Shown here piece after piece: positions 16,063 to 27,742 of a DNA stretch of 64,000 bases. Position numbers and translations under genes: made by a program. The notes under the pieces were generated by a model that had not been told where the DNA came from, searched no databases, and was given only the letters and a program-made list of their open reading frames with translations. Numbering within the stretch: position 1 is the first letter of the stretch; every line of letters starts with the position of its first letter. The DNA is from Andeanibacterium sp036384795 (GTDB lineage: Bacteria > Pseudomonadota > Alphaproteobacteria > Sphingomonadales > Sphingomonadaceae). The DNA lies in the NCBI GenBank assembly GCA_036384795.1, contig DASVLP010000075.1:1-64000 (forward strand). The letters are read 5' to 3'.

Positions 16063-18138
16063 ATGCCCGATACCACACCTCTCACGCCGCCCGTCGCGGC
16101 GAAGAAGCCCTCCAGCGTCACTCACCACGGCTTAACGGTAACAGACGATTATGCCTGGCTGCGCGATCCCGGCTATCCGGAAGTCACCGACCAGGAGGTG
16201 CTCGCCCATCTCGCGGCGGAGAACGCATGGTTCGAGGCGCGGATGGCGCCGCACCGGGCGCTGTGCGACCGGCTGTTCAAGGAAATGCGCGGGCGGATCA
16301 AGGAAGCCGACAGCTCGGTCCCGCAAAAGGAAGGCGACTGGCTCTATTGGGTCGAGTTCGAGGAAGGGGCGGAATACCGCAAGCACTGGCGCAGGCCGGT
16401 TGCGGGCGGGGAAGCGGAGCTGATCCTCGACGAGACTGCGCTGGCGGCGGGCAAGGAATACTTCCGCCTCGGCGCGGCCTCGGTCAGCCAGGACGGGCGG
16501 CTGCTCGCCTATTCGGTGGACGACAGCGGCTCGGAGCGGTTCACCGTCCGGATCAAGGATCTCGCCACCGGCGAGCTGCTGCCCGACGAGATTCCCGGCA
16601 CTTTGTCGTCGCTGGTATGGGTCGCGGGCGATACCGGCCTGATCTACTCGCTCGCCAACGAGCAATGGCGCACCGACAATGCGCGACTGCACTGGCTAGG
16701 AAAACCGCTCTCCGCCGATGTCGAGCTCTATCATGAGGACGACGAAGGCTTCCGCGTCGGCTCCTCGCTCTCGGCGAACGAGAAATGGGTGATCGTCGGC
16801 GCGAGCGACCACGAGACCAGCGAAATGCGCCTGATCCCGGCGAGCGACCCGCTGGCCGAGCCCATCCTGGTCAAGCCGCGGCGGAAGGGCGTCGAGTACG
16901 ATGTCGATGAGCGCGAGGGGGTGCTCTACATCCACACCAACGACACCCACGAGAACTTCCGCCTCGCGAGCGCGCCGCTGAGCGACCCGGCGAACTGGAC
17001 GACGCTGATCGAAGGTTCGGACGAGTTCTACCTGACCGGGTTCGAACTGTTCAGGAATTTCTACGTCACCGAGGGCCGGCTGGCCGGCCTCGACCAGATT
17101 CAGCTGCGCGACTATGCCGACCCCGCGCAAGTCGAGACGATCGCGTTCCCGCAGGAAAGCTACACCGCCGGCCTCGACGACAATCCGGAATGGGATGTCG
17201 ACAGATTGCGCGTCGGCTATTCGTCGATGGTCACGCCGGACACGGTGTTCGACTATCATCTTGCCGACAAGCGGCTCGAAGTCCTCAAGGTGCGCGAGGT
17301 CCCTTCGGGCTTCGATCCCGAGCAGTACGCAACCGAGCGCTTGAGCATCGAAGCGCGCGATGGCACCCGGATCCCGGTCAGCATCCTCTACCGCCGCGAC
17401 CGCACGTCGTTGGTTTCGGGGCCAGGCCCGCTGCACCTCTACGGCTACGGCGCCTACGGAATTGCGATCGACCCGCAGTTCGGCACCGCGCGCCTGAGCC
17501 TGGTCGACCGCGGCTTCGCTTATGCGATCGCGCATATCCGCGGTGGCGACGATCTCGGGCGCGCGTGGTACAAGGCCGGCAAGCTCGAGCGGCGCACCAA
17601 TGCGTTCAACGATTTCGTCGATGTCGCCAAAGGGCTGATCGCGCGCGGCTACACCGCAGCCGGGCGGATCAGCATCTCGGGCGGCTCGGCCGGCGGCGAG
17701 CTGATGGGCGCGGTGATGAATTCCGATCCAGCACTATGGGGCGCGGTGGTCGCGCACGTGCCGTTCGTCGACGTGCTCGCGACGATGCTCGACGCCTCGC
17801 TGCCGCTGACGCCCGGCGAGTGGCCCGAATGGGGTAACCCGCTGGAGGACAAGGCGGCGTTCGAGCTGATCCGCAGCTATTCGCCTTACGACCAGGTCAA
17901 GCGCCAGGCCTACCCGCCGCTATTGGTAACCGCCGGGCTGAACGACCCGCGAGTGACGTATTGGGAGCCGGCCAAGTGGGTCGCGAAACTGCGCGAGCTC
18001 AAGACCGACGACAACGAGCTGCTGCTCAAGACCAACATGGGCGCGGGCCACGGCGGCAAGTCGGGCCGGTTCGAAAGCCTGCACGAAACCGCCGAGGAGT
18101 TCGCCTTCATCCTCTGGCAGCTGGGCGTGGAGGGTTAG
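16063..18138 (+). CDS. ptrB: Oligopeptidase B (S9 family)
   Basis: 691 residues. Cytosolic serine peptidase that cuts short peptides after Arg or Lys. The N-terminal half is the beta-propeller (starts HHGLTVTDDYAWLRDP); the C-terminal alpha/beta hydrolase domain has LYGYGAYG, the catalytic Ser542 in GGSAGGELMG, NDPRVTYWEPAKW carrying the Asp, and the His in GAGHGGKSGRFE. It is divergent from the aminopeptidase P gene and converges on the diguanylate cyclase with overlapping stops. The two neighbouring peptidases may share a role in peptide turnover. Confidence 0.93.
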   Translation: MPDTTPLTPPVAAKKPSSVTHHGLTVTDDYAWLRDPGYPEVTDQEVLAHLAAENAWFEARMAPHRALCDRLFKEMRGRIKEADSSVPQKEGDWLYWVEFEEGAEYRKHWRRPVAGGEAELILDETALAAGKEYFRLGAASVSQDGRLLAYSVDDSGSERFTVRIKDLATGELLPDEIPGTLSSLVWVAGDTGLIYSLANEQWRTDNARLHWLGKPLSADVELYHEDDEGFRVGSSLSANEKWVIVGASDHETSEMRLIPASDPLAEPILVKPRRKGVEYDVDEREGVLYIHTNDTHENFRLASAPLSDPANWTTLIEGSDEFYLTGFELFRNFYVTEGRLAGLDQIQLRDYADPAQVETIAFPQESYTAGLDDNPEWDVDRLRVGYSSMVTPDTVFDYHLADKRLEVLKVREVPSGFDPEQYATERLSIEARDGTRIPVSILYRRDRTSLVSGPGPLHLYGYGAYGIAIDPQFGTARLSLVDRGFAYAIAHIRGGDDLGRAWYKAGKLERRTNAFNDFVDVAKGLIARGYTAAGRISISGGSAGGELMGAVMNSDPALWGAVVAHVPFVDVLATMLDASLPLTPGEWPEWGNPLEDKAAFELIRSYSPYDQVKRQAYPPLLVTAGLNDPRVTYWEPAKWVAKLRELKTDDNELLLKTNMGAGHGGKSGRFESLHETAEEFAFILWQLGVEG

Positions 18139-19883
18139 GCCGCGGCCTTGCGCCGGTCCGTCTTGCGCCGATTCCGACGGTGCGCGCTGAACAGAGTCAT
18201 CTTTTCGCTGATGGTGCGGTTCCGCCCGGCTTGCTTCGCGTCGTACAAGAGCTGGTCGGCGCGGGCATAGAGCTCGGTGAAGCCGGCCACCGGCGCGGCG
18301 TCGCGCGGCACGTCGACCAGGCCCATGCTCGCGGTCTGCGGGCGATCGAGCCCCTCGACGTCGCGCGCCACCCGCGCGGTGATCGCCTGGCGTCGCGCCT
18401 CGGCGCGCTGGATCGCGCTGCCGCCGCGCAGCAGGAGCAGGAACTCCTCGCCGCCCATCCGCAGCACCAGCGTGTCTTCGTCCGGCTCGAGCGCGGCGGC
18501 GACGGCCTGCAGCACCCGGTCGCCGACGGCATGGCCGAATGCGTCGTTGACCGCCTTGAAATGATCGAGATCGAGCAGCGCGAGCGTGGTGAAGCCTTCG
18601 CCGCGCAACTGGGCGAAGCGGCCCTCGATCACCCGGCGGTTGAACAGCCCGGTCAGCGCGTCGCGCTCGGTCAGCCGCTCGAGCACCCGCGCCTCGGTGC
18701 GGGCGATGTCTCGCTGGTCCTTCATCGCCATGAACCGGTCGGCGACACCCAGCGTGGTCGCCAGCACCTCGAACACGCAGCCGAAATAGAACAGCGGCAT
18801 CGCGTCGGTGGCGGTCAGGGTCGGGACGAGGCCGGTGACGATCCGGATTGCGCCGACGCTCAGCAGCGGCGCCCACCCGGCCAGCTGGAACTTGGCCGCC
18901 CGGCTGCCGCGGGCGAGCGCGTCGGCGAGCGTCCATAGCAGCAGCGCCAGCACCGGCAGGTAGGCGAAATAGTAGAGGTCGCTCTGCACCGCCCGCAGAA
19001 CGAACGGAAACCCCGCATGGAACGCGCTGGTAAACAGCGCCCAGCGTGCTGCCCATGGCAACGCGCGGCGAATCCCGGGACGCAATTTGCCCGGCTCGAT
19101 GAACGTGTGGGCGAACATGATTCCGCTGGCCACCGAGAGGCCGAAGATCAGCGTGGTCAGCCCGCTCAGCGCCATCACCGGCAAGTCGACCAGTTCGCGC
19201 GACAGGCCCGACTTCGCCAGGATCGTCAGCAGCAGCGAGATCACCAGCGCCGAATGCCACAGCACGAAGCGCTCGCGCAGGATGCGGTAGAACGCGGCGT
19301 TGAACATCAGCGGCATCACCAGCATCCCGCACAGCGCGGCGAGCAGGATCAGCAGGCGATGGCCGGCGGGGGTGTCGCCTGGGTCGTCCACTGCGAGGCG
19401 CGCCTGGCCGAGCGTCATCCGACTGGTCGGCAAGTCGAACGCGACAACCACGGTGCGGCTTTGCGGGCCGATCGCAGGCAGCGCGACCTTGAAGAAGCCG
19501 TTGATGTAGGCAGGGGTCAGCTGGTCGCTTCGGTAAGTGCGTTCGCGCGTCGCTCCGTCCGCATCGATCACCAGCACGCGAACCGCCACCAGCGCGCCGC
19601 GCACGGCGACCAGATAGTGCGGCTGCGGCTGCGCCGGATCGAGCGCGAAGCGCAGGAACGCACGCTCGCCCGACAGCGTGTAGTCAGGCCTCCCGCAGTC
19701 CCAGCGGGCGGGCGCGGCGGCGAGCGAGGCGAGGGTTTCCGCGCGGGTGCCGGAAGCGAAGCAGCGCCGGTCCTGAGGCGCCGGGCCGGCCGCCCGCGCG
19801 CTCGCTCCGGCGAGCGGCAGCAGCATCGCCCACAGCAGCAGCGCCAGCCAAATGGCCGGCCTGGAAACGACCCGGCCCGTCAT
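18135..19883 (-). CDS. Membrane diguanylate cyclase (7TMR-DISM + GGDEF)
   Basis: 582 residues. A signal-like N terminus is followed by an extracytoplasmic beta-rich domain (about 35-180), seven or so transmembrane helices (about 185-400) and a GGDEF domain with RDALTGLFNRR, LLDLDHFKAVND and the active-site motif GGEEF. It should make cyclic di-GMP in response to an envelope signal. No RxxD inhibitory site was found just before GGEEF (the sequence there is EDTLVLRM). The gene has a basic tail RRNRRKTDRRK. Convergent with ptrB. Confidence 0.9.
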   Translation of the reverse strand: MTGRVVSRPAIWLALLLWAMLLPLAGASARAAGPAPQDRRCFASGTRAETLASLAAAPARWDCGRPDYTLSGERAFLRFALDPAQPQPHYLVAVRGALVAVRVLVIDADGATRERTYRSDQLTPAYINGFFKVALPAIGPQSRTVVVAFDLPTSRMTLGQARLAVDDPGDTPAGHRLLILLAALCGMLVMPLMFNAAFYRILRERFVLWHSALVISLLLTILAKSGLSRELVDLPVMALSGLTTLIFGLSVASGIMFAHTFIEPGKLRPGIRRALPWAARWALFTSAFHAGFPFVLRAVQSDLYYFAYLPVLALLLWTLADALARGSRAAKFQLAGWAPLLSVGAIRIVTGLVPTLTATDAMPLFYFGCVFEVLATTLGVADRFMAMKDQRDIARTEARVLERLTERDALTGLFNRRVIEGRFAQLRGEGFTTLALLDLDHFKAVNDAFGHAVGDRVLQAVAAALEPDEDTLVLRMGGEEFLLLLRGGSAIQRAEARRQAITARVARDVEGLDRPQTASMGLVDVPRDAAPVAGFTELYARADQLLYDAKQAGRNRTISEKMTLFSAHRRNRRKTDRRKAAA

Positions 19884-19937
19884 GGCTTGCTCCTACGCTC
19901 AACCCGTTAGGGCCGCGTTAAGCCTGACTGGTAGGAT

Positions 19938-21053
19938 TTACGTGAGCAGGTCTGCGGTCGGCAGCCAGTCGTAGCCCAGTTCCTCGGCCACCGCCCGGTA
20001 GGTGACGCGTCCCGCATGGACGTTCAGCCTGGCCGCGAGGTGCGGGTTCCGGCGCATCGCTTCCTTCCAGCCCAATTCGGCGATCTTCAGCGCGTGCGGC
20101 AGGGTGACGTTGTTCAGCGCATACGTGCTTGTCCGCGCGACCGCGCCGGGCATGTTCGCGACGCAGTAGTGGACGATGCCCTGCTCGACGAACGTCGGGT
20201 TGCCATGGGTAGTCGGATGGCTGGTCTCGAAGCAGCCGCCCTGGTCGATCGCCACGTCGACCAGCACCGATCCGGGCTTCATCGTGCCGAGCATCTCGCG
20301 GGTGACCAGCTTGGGCGCGGCCGCCCCCGGGATCAGCACCGCACCGATCACCAGGTCCGCCTCGGCGACGCTTTCGGCAAGGTTCTGGCGGATCGAGAAG
20401 CGGGTTTTCGCGCGGCTTTCGAAGTGAATGCCGAGCCGCTCGAGCACTTCGGGGTCGCGGTCGAGGATCGTCACGTCGGCGCCGAGGCCCACCGCCATCT
20501 GCGCCGCGTTGAAACCGACCACCCCGCCGCCGATCACCGCGACCTTCCCCGGCATCACCCCGGGCACGCCGCCGAGCAGCACGCCGCGCCCGCCGTGCTC
20601 TTTCTGCAATGCGGTCGCGCCTGCCTGGATCGCCATCCGCCCGGCCACCTGGCTCATCGGCTTGAGCAAGGGCAACGTGTGGTTCGCCCCGGTGACGGTC
20701 TCATAGGCGATCGCGGTGACCCCAGCCTTGACCAGGTCTGCGGTCTGCTCGGGATCGGGGGCGAGGTGGAGGTAGGTGTAGAGGATCTGCCCCTCGCGCA
20801 GTTCGGCGCGCTCCTGCGGCTGCGGCTCCTTGACCTTCACGATCATCTCGCACCCGGCGAAGATCTCGCGTGCCGATTGCTTCACCAACGCGCCGGCGCG
20901 CTCGTAATCCGCATCGCGCGCGCCGATGCCCTCGCCCGCGCCGCTTTCGATCCACACTTCCTGCCCGTGCTCGACCAGTTCGCGCGCGCTTTCCGGCGTC
21001 AACCCGACGCGGTGCTCGTGGCTCTTGATCTCGCGCGGGCAGCCGATGCGCAT
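19938..21053 (-). CDS. ald: Alanine dehydrogenase
   Basis: 371 residues, the normal size. Interconverts L-alanine and pyruvate plus ammonia with NAD. It starts MRIGCPREIKSHEHRVGLTP, has the pyruvate-binding region KVKEPQPQE with a conserved Lys and HLAPDPEQ with a conserved His, and the nucleotide-binding VAVIGGGVVGFNAAQMA. The upstream open frame to 22325 is the shadow of the SGNH hydrolase. A 65-base gap separates it from that gene, which may be in the same operon. Confidence 0.95.
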   Translation of the reverse strand: MRIGCPREIKSHEHRVGLTPESARELVEHGQEVWIESGAGEGIGARDADYERAGALVKQSAREIFAGCEMIVKVKEPQPQERAELREGQILYTYLHLAPDPEQTADLVKAGVTAIAYETVTGANHTLPLLKPMSQVAGRMAIQAGATALQKEHGGRGVLLGGVPGVMPGKVAVIGGGVVGFNAAQMAVGLGADVTILDRDPEVLERLGIHFESRAKTRFSIRQNLAESVAEADLVIGAVLIPGAAAPKLVTREMLGTMKPGSVLVDVAIDQGGCFETSHPTTHGNPTFVEQGIVHYCVANMPGAVARTSTYALNNVTLPHALKIAELGWKEAMRRNPHLAARLNVHAGRVTYRAVAEELGYDWLPTADLLT

Positions 21054-21118
21054 GGGGGTTCTCCTGTGCAAATTCGTTACGAGTGCAACGATCCTTGCGC
21101 AACCACGCTCCCGGGAAC

Positions 21119-22354
21119 TCAGTCCGGCTTGAACATCGCCAGATCGAACGCGTCGCCCACCGCCTGATAGCTCGTGTCGTTGCCGTGGAGATGGTCCCCG
21201 AAGTGGTAGCCCTCGCGGATCTGCTGTGGGTCGGCCGGATCGGCGAAGGCGGTGTCGATCCGGACCGTGCCGTCGAACGTGCCGCTGTGGAGGATCCACT
21301 CGTTGATCTTCTCGCGCGCGGCCTCCCCCGCTTCGGACCAATAAGTCGCGCCCTTGTACGGCCCGATCGGCGCGCCGATCACCTTGATCCCTTTCTCGTG
21401 GGCGCGGGCGACGAGCTGGGCATAGCCCGCTTCCATTTGCTCGACCGTGATCGGGTCGTTGACGAGGCCCGGCAGCGGCGGGCCCTTGCCTTGCGCGCCG
21501 AATCCGATGCCGAGGTCGTTCACCCCTTCGAACACGATGATGTACTTGACGTTCGGCAGGCTCAGCACGTCCTCGCTGAAGCGCGCGAGCGCCGAATCGC
21601 CCATCCCCGGGCTCAGCACCCGGTTGCCGCTGATCGCCGCATTGACCACGCCCCATTCCTGCCCCGCCGCGTGCAGCCGGCGCGAGAGGAAATCGGGCCA
21701 GCGGGTGTTCTTGCCGGCGGTCGAGCCGACGCCGTCGGTGATCGAATCGCCGAACGCGACGATCGTGCCGAGCGCCTTGGGTGAGTCGACGTCGACGCCG
21801 GACAGGAATGCGCGGAACTGCTTCTTGTCGGCGGGCGTGAACGGCTTGCCGACGAAGTTGCCCGGCGGCGAAACGTCGAGCTCGTCCTGCCCGGTAAGGT
21901 GGCAGGTGCATGGGCCGGTCGCTTCGGGCAGGTAGAACTCGATCCGCACCCGCGAGAGGTCGGGCACGGCCAGGTCCACCGGATCGCTGACGAAGGGCGC
22001 GCCGATCGGGATCGTCGCACTTGCCGCGCCGCCGAAGGTCAGCATGCGTGCGCTGCCGGCGATCTCGTTTCCGGCATCGTCGATCCTGACGATCCGCGCC
22101 GCGCCGATCTTCAAGGGGTGCGCGCCGTACCGGTTGGTGAAGCGCACCCGCAGCTTGTCGCCGCCCTGGCTGAGATAGACCACCTGGGCCAGCGTGACGT
22201 TGTCGTACGAAGCGGCCGCGAACGGCCCGCTCGTGCCGAGCGGCGCATGCGGCGAGGCGGCCCAGCTTGCCACCCATTTCGCCTCGGCGGGGCTCGCCGC
22301 CAGCGTCAGCGCCGCCACCGCGCATGCCGCACCCGTCTTGCCGATCATCCGCAT
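21119..22354 (-). CDS. Exported SGNH/GDSL hydrolase
   Basis: 411 residues. A signal peptide (cleavage near AEAKW) is followed by a beta-sandwich region (about 30-190) and an SGNH hydrolase domain with the catalytic Ser in AFGDSITDGVG, the Gly block ISGNRVL, the Asn in FEGVNDLG and the Asp-His pair in GDHLHGND. It likely cleaves an ester, for example an acetyl group on a polysaccharide, outside the cytoplasm. ATG at 22354 follows GGGAGG at a good distance. It trails the NTF2-like gene by 23 bases, so the two are likely an operon. Confidence 0.9.
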   Translation of the reverse strand: MRMIGKTGAACAVAALTLAASPAEAKWVASWAASPHAPLGTSGPFAAASYDNVTLAQVVYLSQGGDKLRVRFTNRYGAHPLKIGAARIVRIDDAGNEIAGSARMLTFGGAASATIPIGAPFVSDPVDLAVPDLSRVRIEFYLPEATGPCTCHLTGQDELDVSPPGNFVGKPFTPADKKQFRAFLSGVDVDSPKALGTIVAFGDSITDGVGSTAGKNTRWPDFLSRRLHAAGQEWGVVNAAISGNRVLSPGMGDSALARFSEDVLSLPNVKYIIVFEGVNDLGIGFGAQGKGPPLPGLVNDPITVEQMEAGYAQLVARAHEKGIKVIGAPIGPYKGATYWSEAGEAAREKINEWILHSGTFDGTVRIDTAFADPADPQQIREGYHFGDHLHGNDTSYQAVGDAFDLAMFKPD

Positions 22355-22377
22355 CGTCTTTTCCTCCCGTGTTCGCT

Positions 22378-22992
22378 TTATGCTTTGTAGACCCAGTAAT
22401 CGGGGCCCCAGCGCTGTTCCAGCTCGGCGAGGCACTCGATGTGGATCTCGCGGACCCGCGCCGGGGTCATGTATTCGGCTGGGTCGATCTCCTCGATCCG
22501 CAGGGTCGACTTGTCCTCGTAAAGATGCTCGCCTTTCAAGAGCGCATTCTCGTCGTAGGGCCAGATGAACGCCTGCAAGGAATGGACGAGATAGAGCCCG
22601 TCGTCCTTCTCGACTTTGTGGCCGAGCTTCTTGAGCTCCGCGCCGGTCGACATCTGGTGGAACCACATCTCGTCGGCGATCCCCCAATCCGCCACCGCGA
22701 CCATGTCGCCCGAGTTCCACAGCACGATCTCGCCGATCGAGCTGTAGAAGTCGAACACGCCCTGGCGGCCCTTTACCTGGAACGGCGTCTCGCCCCAGGT
22801 GATGTGGTACACCGGATCGTCGGCCATCATGTCGGGCGCGGTGATCTCCTCGAACATCGCCGCGCCTTCGAGGTGCACATGACGGCAATAGTTCTTCAGG
22901 ATCGCGCGGTGCAGAGGGTCCTGGGTCCGCTCGAGCAAATCGAGCGTCGGGTTCATGCAATCGTAGACTTCGCGTTCGTACTTGCTGGGCAT
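22378..22992 (-). CDS. NTF2/SnoaL-like protein of unknown function
   Basis: 204 residues. I do not recognise a named family with certainty. The sequence is rich in aromatic and acidic residues, with segments LKNYCRHVHLEGA, DPVYHITWGETPFQVKG and DFYSSIGEIVLWNSGD that read like an NTF2-like cone-shaped fold in which a small hydrophobic ligand is bound or isomerised. No signal peptide or membrane segment. It stands upstream of the exported SGNH hydrolase, 23 bases away, suggesting a joint pathway such as use of an ester compound. Confidence 0.6.
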   Translation of the reverse strand: MPSKYEREVYDCMNPTLDLLERTQDPLHRAILKNYCRHVHLEGAAMFEEITAPDMMADDPVYHITWGETPFQVKGRQGVFDFYSSIGEIVLWNSGDMVAVADWGIADEMWFHQMSTGAELKKLGHKVEKDDGLYLVHSLQAFIWPYDENALLKGEHLYEDKSTLRIEEIDPAEYMTPARVREIHIECLAELEQRWGPDYWVYKA

Positions 22993-23135
22993 GGGCTCTC
23001 CGGACGTTCCTCATTTCTCGTTTGCGACCTGATGCCATGCCGCGGGCGCGCCCTCAAGCTGCTCGCCCGCCTGCGGCCCATTGCGGCCACAAGCCCTTGT
23101 GCTAGCGTCGAAGGTTCCAGGGAGAGGGCTCTCGC

Positions 23136-23801
23136 ATGCATGTTCATCTGCCCAAGCCGCTGCACGGCTGGCGCGAGTTTCTCGGCGAAGTCGGGATCAT
23201 TGTCATCGGCGTGCTGATCGCGTTGGGCGCCGAACAGGTGGTCGAAGCCGCCCACTGGAACCACCAGGTGCGCGACGCGCGCGAAGCGCTCGATGAAGAG
23301 ATCGCTCACACCAACCGGGCATTTGCCTTTCGAGCGGCCGCTCACGATTGCATCGCCGCGCGCCTCACCAAGGTGAACGGCATTGTCGAACGCGCGGCCA
23401 GGCATGACCCGACGCCGCCGGTCGGCCGGGTCATCCCGGACATCGGCAATGCACTGTCGAACAGCGCCTGGGAAACCAGCAAAGCCGCCGAAATCCTGGC
23501 CCATTTCGGGCGCGGGCCGCTGCGGCTCTACGGAAATTATTATCTCCAGGTCGGCAACGAGCAGGCGTTCATGGGCCAGGAAGTACAGGATTGGGGCGTG
23601 ATCAAAGTCCTCCAGGGCGATCCGGGCCGGCTCGGCCCGACCGACATCGCCGGCCTGCGCGTCGCGATCAGGCACGCGTCGTTCGAGAACGACATCATCG
23701 CGGTGATCGCGCAGGAAGAACTCGGCACCTCGCGGCAACTTCACGTCGCGATTCCACCCCCGGACAAGGCGAGACTGACCGAGGTTTGCCGGGCGTTATA
23801 G
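23136..23801 (+). CDS. Single-pass membrane protein, unknown
   Basis: 221 residues. The N terminus MHVHLPKPLHGWREF is followed by one transmembrane helix (VGIIVIGVLIALGAEQVV, residues about 18-36) and a mostly helical soluble part. This N-terminal pattern (HGWREFxxEVGIIVxGVLIALGAEQ) recurs in many unknown Sphingomonadales proteins as I know them. The soluble part has no recognised domain. The start ATG is at 23136 with GGGAGAGGG about 10 bases upstream. Confidence 0.7.
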   Translation: MHVHLPKPLHGWREFLGEVGIIVIGVLIALGAEQVVEAAHWNHQVRDAREALDEEIAHTNRAFAFRAAAHDCIAARLTKVNGIVERAARHDPTPPVGRVIPDIGNALSNSAWETSKAAEILAHFGRGPLRLYGNYYLQVGNEQAFMGQEVQDWGVIKVLQGDPGRLGPTDIAGLRVAIRHASFENDIIAVIAQEELGTSRQLHVAIPPPDKARLTEVCRAL

Positions 23802-23874
23802 CCGGTTCTGCCGGTTCTCCGTTCACGGAAGCGGACGGGATAATGGTCCGCGCGGCGGCGGAGGCGAGCTTCCG

Positions 23875-24630
23875 TCAGCCGAACCCGGTCAGCCAGCGGC
23901 ACACCGCAACCCACCAGTCGGGGTGGATGCGCCACAGGTACATCGCGAACAGCTCGTTCGCGACGATCAGCGGCACGCCGAGGCGGTACACTTTGTGCAC
24001 ACGGCCCAGGGTCAGCTTGTCGTGCGCGATCCCGGCGGCATAGAATGCCATGTTGCTCGCGAAGAACCATACGTTCGCGCCCGGTAGCGGCAAGCGGCTG
24101 AACCCGGTGTCGGCCACCGTCGCGATCGACAGGAACATCAGCCGGCTGTGCCAGTCGCGCCGCTTGCGCAGCCAGATGCCGAGCCACGCGCACGGCGTGA
24201 ACGCGACGATGTCGGCGGTGGTGGTGGACAGGAACGCGAGGTCGAGCGGCACGTCGTGCGAGGGGAAGGTCTGCAGGTCGAACCGGCGCATGATGACCGC
24301 GGTGGCGATGCCCAGCGGCGGGATGATTGCCGCGAGGCCGACCCCGAGCCAGCCGAGCCGTTTGTGCAGGCGCACGTTGTTGGTCTGCACCAGCAACGTC
24401 TGCGCGACGTAGAGCAGCATCCACGAGATGAAGAACAACGCGTGCACCGACAGGATCGCCGGGAACTGCAGCGTGCGATGGGTGACGTACTTCGGCAGCT
24501 CGAAATAGAAGCCGGCGACCATCGACGCGGCCAGCACCAGCGCGACACCCGCGTGAAACCGCGACCGGCCGCGCGGTTTCGGGCGCGGTTTTGTGGGGGC
24601 TTCCAACTGGGTAGGCGCCGTGGTCGCCAC
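23875..24630 (-). CDS. Multi-pass membrane protein, unknown
   Basis: About 251 residues with a Pro/Arg-rich N terminus and six to seven hydrophobic helices, among them VALVLAASMVAGFYF, ILSVHALFFISWMLLYVAQTLLV and FASNMAFYAAGIA. Loops hold RLHKRLGWLG and RVHKVYRLG, with His that could bind heme, but no known family is confirmed. The start is uncertain: GTG at 24630 is preferred because ATG at 24696 and the longer frame up to 24807 would read into a palindromic repeat that starts at 24701. Confidence 0.65.
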   Translation of the reverse strand: MATTAPTQLEAPTKPRPKPRGRSRFHAGVALVLAASMVAGFYFELPKYVTHRTLQFPAILSVHALFFISWMLLYVAQTLLVQTNNVRLHKRLGWLGVGLAAIIPPLGIATAVIMRRFDLQTFPSHDVPLDLAFLSTTTADIVAFTPCAWLGIWLRKRRDWHSRLMFLSIATVADTGFSRLPLPGANVWFFASNMAFYAAGIAHDKLTLGRVHKVYRLGVPLIVANELFAMYLWRIHPDWWVAVCRWLTGFG

Positions 24631-24700
24631 GCTGCACTTGATCCTCGACTGAAGCGGAACGCTTTCGCAGGCGCGGCCTAATGTCGGGTTAAGCATCCTT

Positions 24701-24831
24701 CGTCGTCCCGGCGAACGCCGGACCGCTGTCGGCGCGAGCGGAAGGTTGAGTTGGGCACCAGGAACGCAGCGGTCCCGGGTCAAGCCCGGGACGACGCGTG
24801 ACGTCATCCCGGCGAAAGCCGGGATCGCTGG
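24701..24831. repeat. Palindromic GC-rich repeat, copy A
   Basis: A 96-base unit (24701-24796) with outer arms CGTCGTCCCGG and CCGGGACGACG and inner palindromes CCCGGCGAACGCCGG and CCCGGGTCAAGCCCGGG, followed by a short second element at 24802-24831 (GTCATCCCGGCGAAAGCCGGGAT). Very similar sequence lies at 25127-25223, and a rearranged copy inside a gene at 27993-28074. It belongs to the REP-like intergenic repeats common in this group. It separates the membrane protein gene from the GIY-YIG gene. Confidence 0.85.
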
Positions 24832-24834
24832 AAG

Positions 24835-25119
24835 CTAAGCGATACTATCGCCGAGATCACGCCACTCGGGATTAACCGCCTCGATCGCCTCGACCTTCCA
24901 TTCGCGCCGCCAGTTCTTGAGCTGCTTCTCGCGCGCGATCGCTTCGTCGATGGTCGGGAATTCCTCGGCAAGCACCAGGCAGTCTAGCCCATACCTGCGG
25001 CAGAACTTCGACCCCAACCCGTTGCGGTGCTCCCAGATGCGTTTGTCGATGTCGGCGGTCATGCCGACATAAAGCACGCCATACGCGCGGTTGGTCATCA
25101 TGTAGGCCCAGCCGCCCAT
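24835..25119 (-). CDS. GIY-YIG domain nuclease
   Basis: 94 residues, the whole domain and nothing more. GVLYVGMTADIDKRIWEHRNG shows the modified GIY-YIG core (YG, then LYVG), the catalytic Arg and the His, and the Glu is in DEAIAREKQLKNWRR. Stand-alone domains of this kind (UPF0213-type) are very common and their cellular role is unknown. It is flanked on both sides by copies of the same palindromic repeat, an arrangement that may reflect joint transfer of gene plus repeats. ATG at 25119 begins MGGWAYMMTN. Confidence 0.9.
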   Translation of the reverse strand: MGGWAYMMTNRAYGVLYVGMTADIDKRIWEHRNGLGSKFCRRYGLDCLVLAEEFPTIDEAIAREKQLKNWRREWKVEAIEAVNPEWRDLGDSIA

Positions 25120-25126
25120 GCCTAGC

Positions 25127-25223
25127 CGTCGTCCCGGCGAACGCCGGGACCGCTGTCGGCGCGGGTGGGACGCCGAGTTGGGCACCAGGGGGCCAGCGGT
25201 CCCGGGTCGAGCCCGGGACGACG
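25127..25223. repeat. Palindromic GC-rich repeat, copy B
   Basis: 97 bases, nearly the same sequence and order of palindromes as copy A, including the central GAGTTGGGCACCAG. Begins 7 bases before the start codon of the GIY-YIG gene and ends 18 bases from the ftsK stop, so it fills the gap between these genes and could fold in both transcripts. Confidence 0.88.
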
Positions 25224-25240
25224 CGATCCTTCGCCTTCGC

Positions 25241-27568
<2,328 letters not shown>

Positions 27569-27675
27569 CGTTCCCCTAAGGTCCGCTTTCGTTCCGCAGA
27601 ATCGCAGACGCGGGAGTCCCCGTCAAGAAATCCGCCGCTTTCGTCGTCCCTGGCGTAAGCCAAAGCGATTTTTGG

Positions 27676-27740
27676 TTCGCGCAAAGACGCTAAGACGCAA
27701 AGAGACAGCACCACTTGGCGTCTTCGCGTCTTTGCGCGAA
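27676..27740. repeat. Long inverted repeat between thiE-like gene and ftsK
   Basis: Two arms of 23 bases (27676-27698 and 27718-27740), differing at one position, both built on TTCGCGCAAAGACGC, around a 19-base loop. The arms end 2 bases before the stop codon of the thiE-like gene, so the transcript of that gene folds into a strong hairpin. There is no T run, so it is a palindromic repeat element that may protect or end the upstream transcript, not a classical terminator. Confidence 0.8.
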
Positions 27741-27742
27741 AC

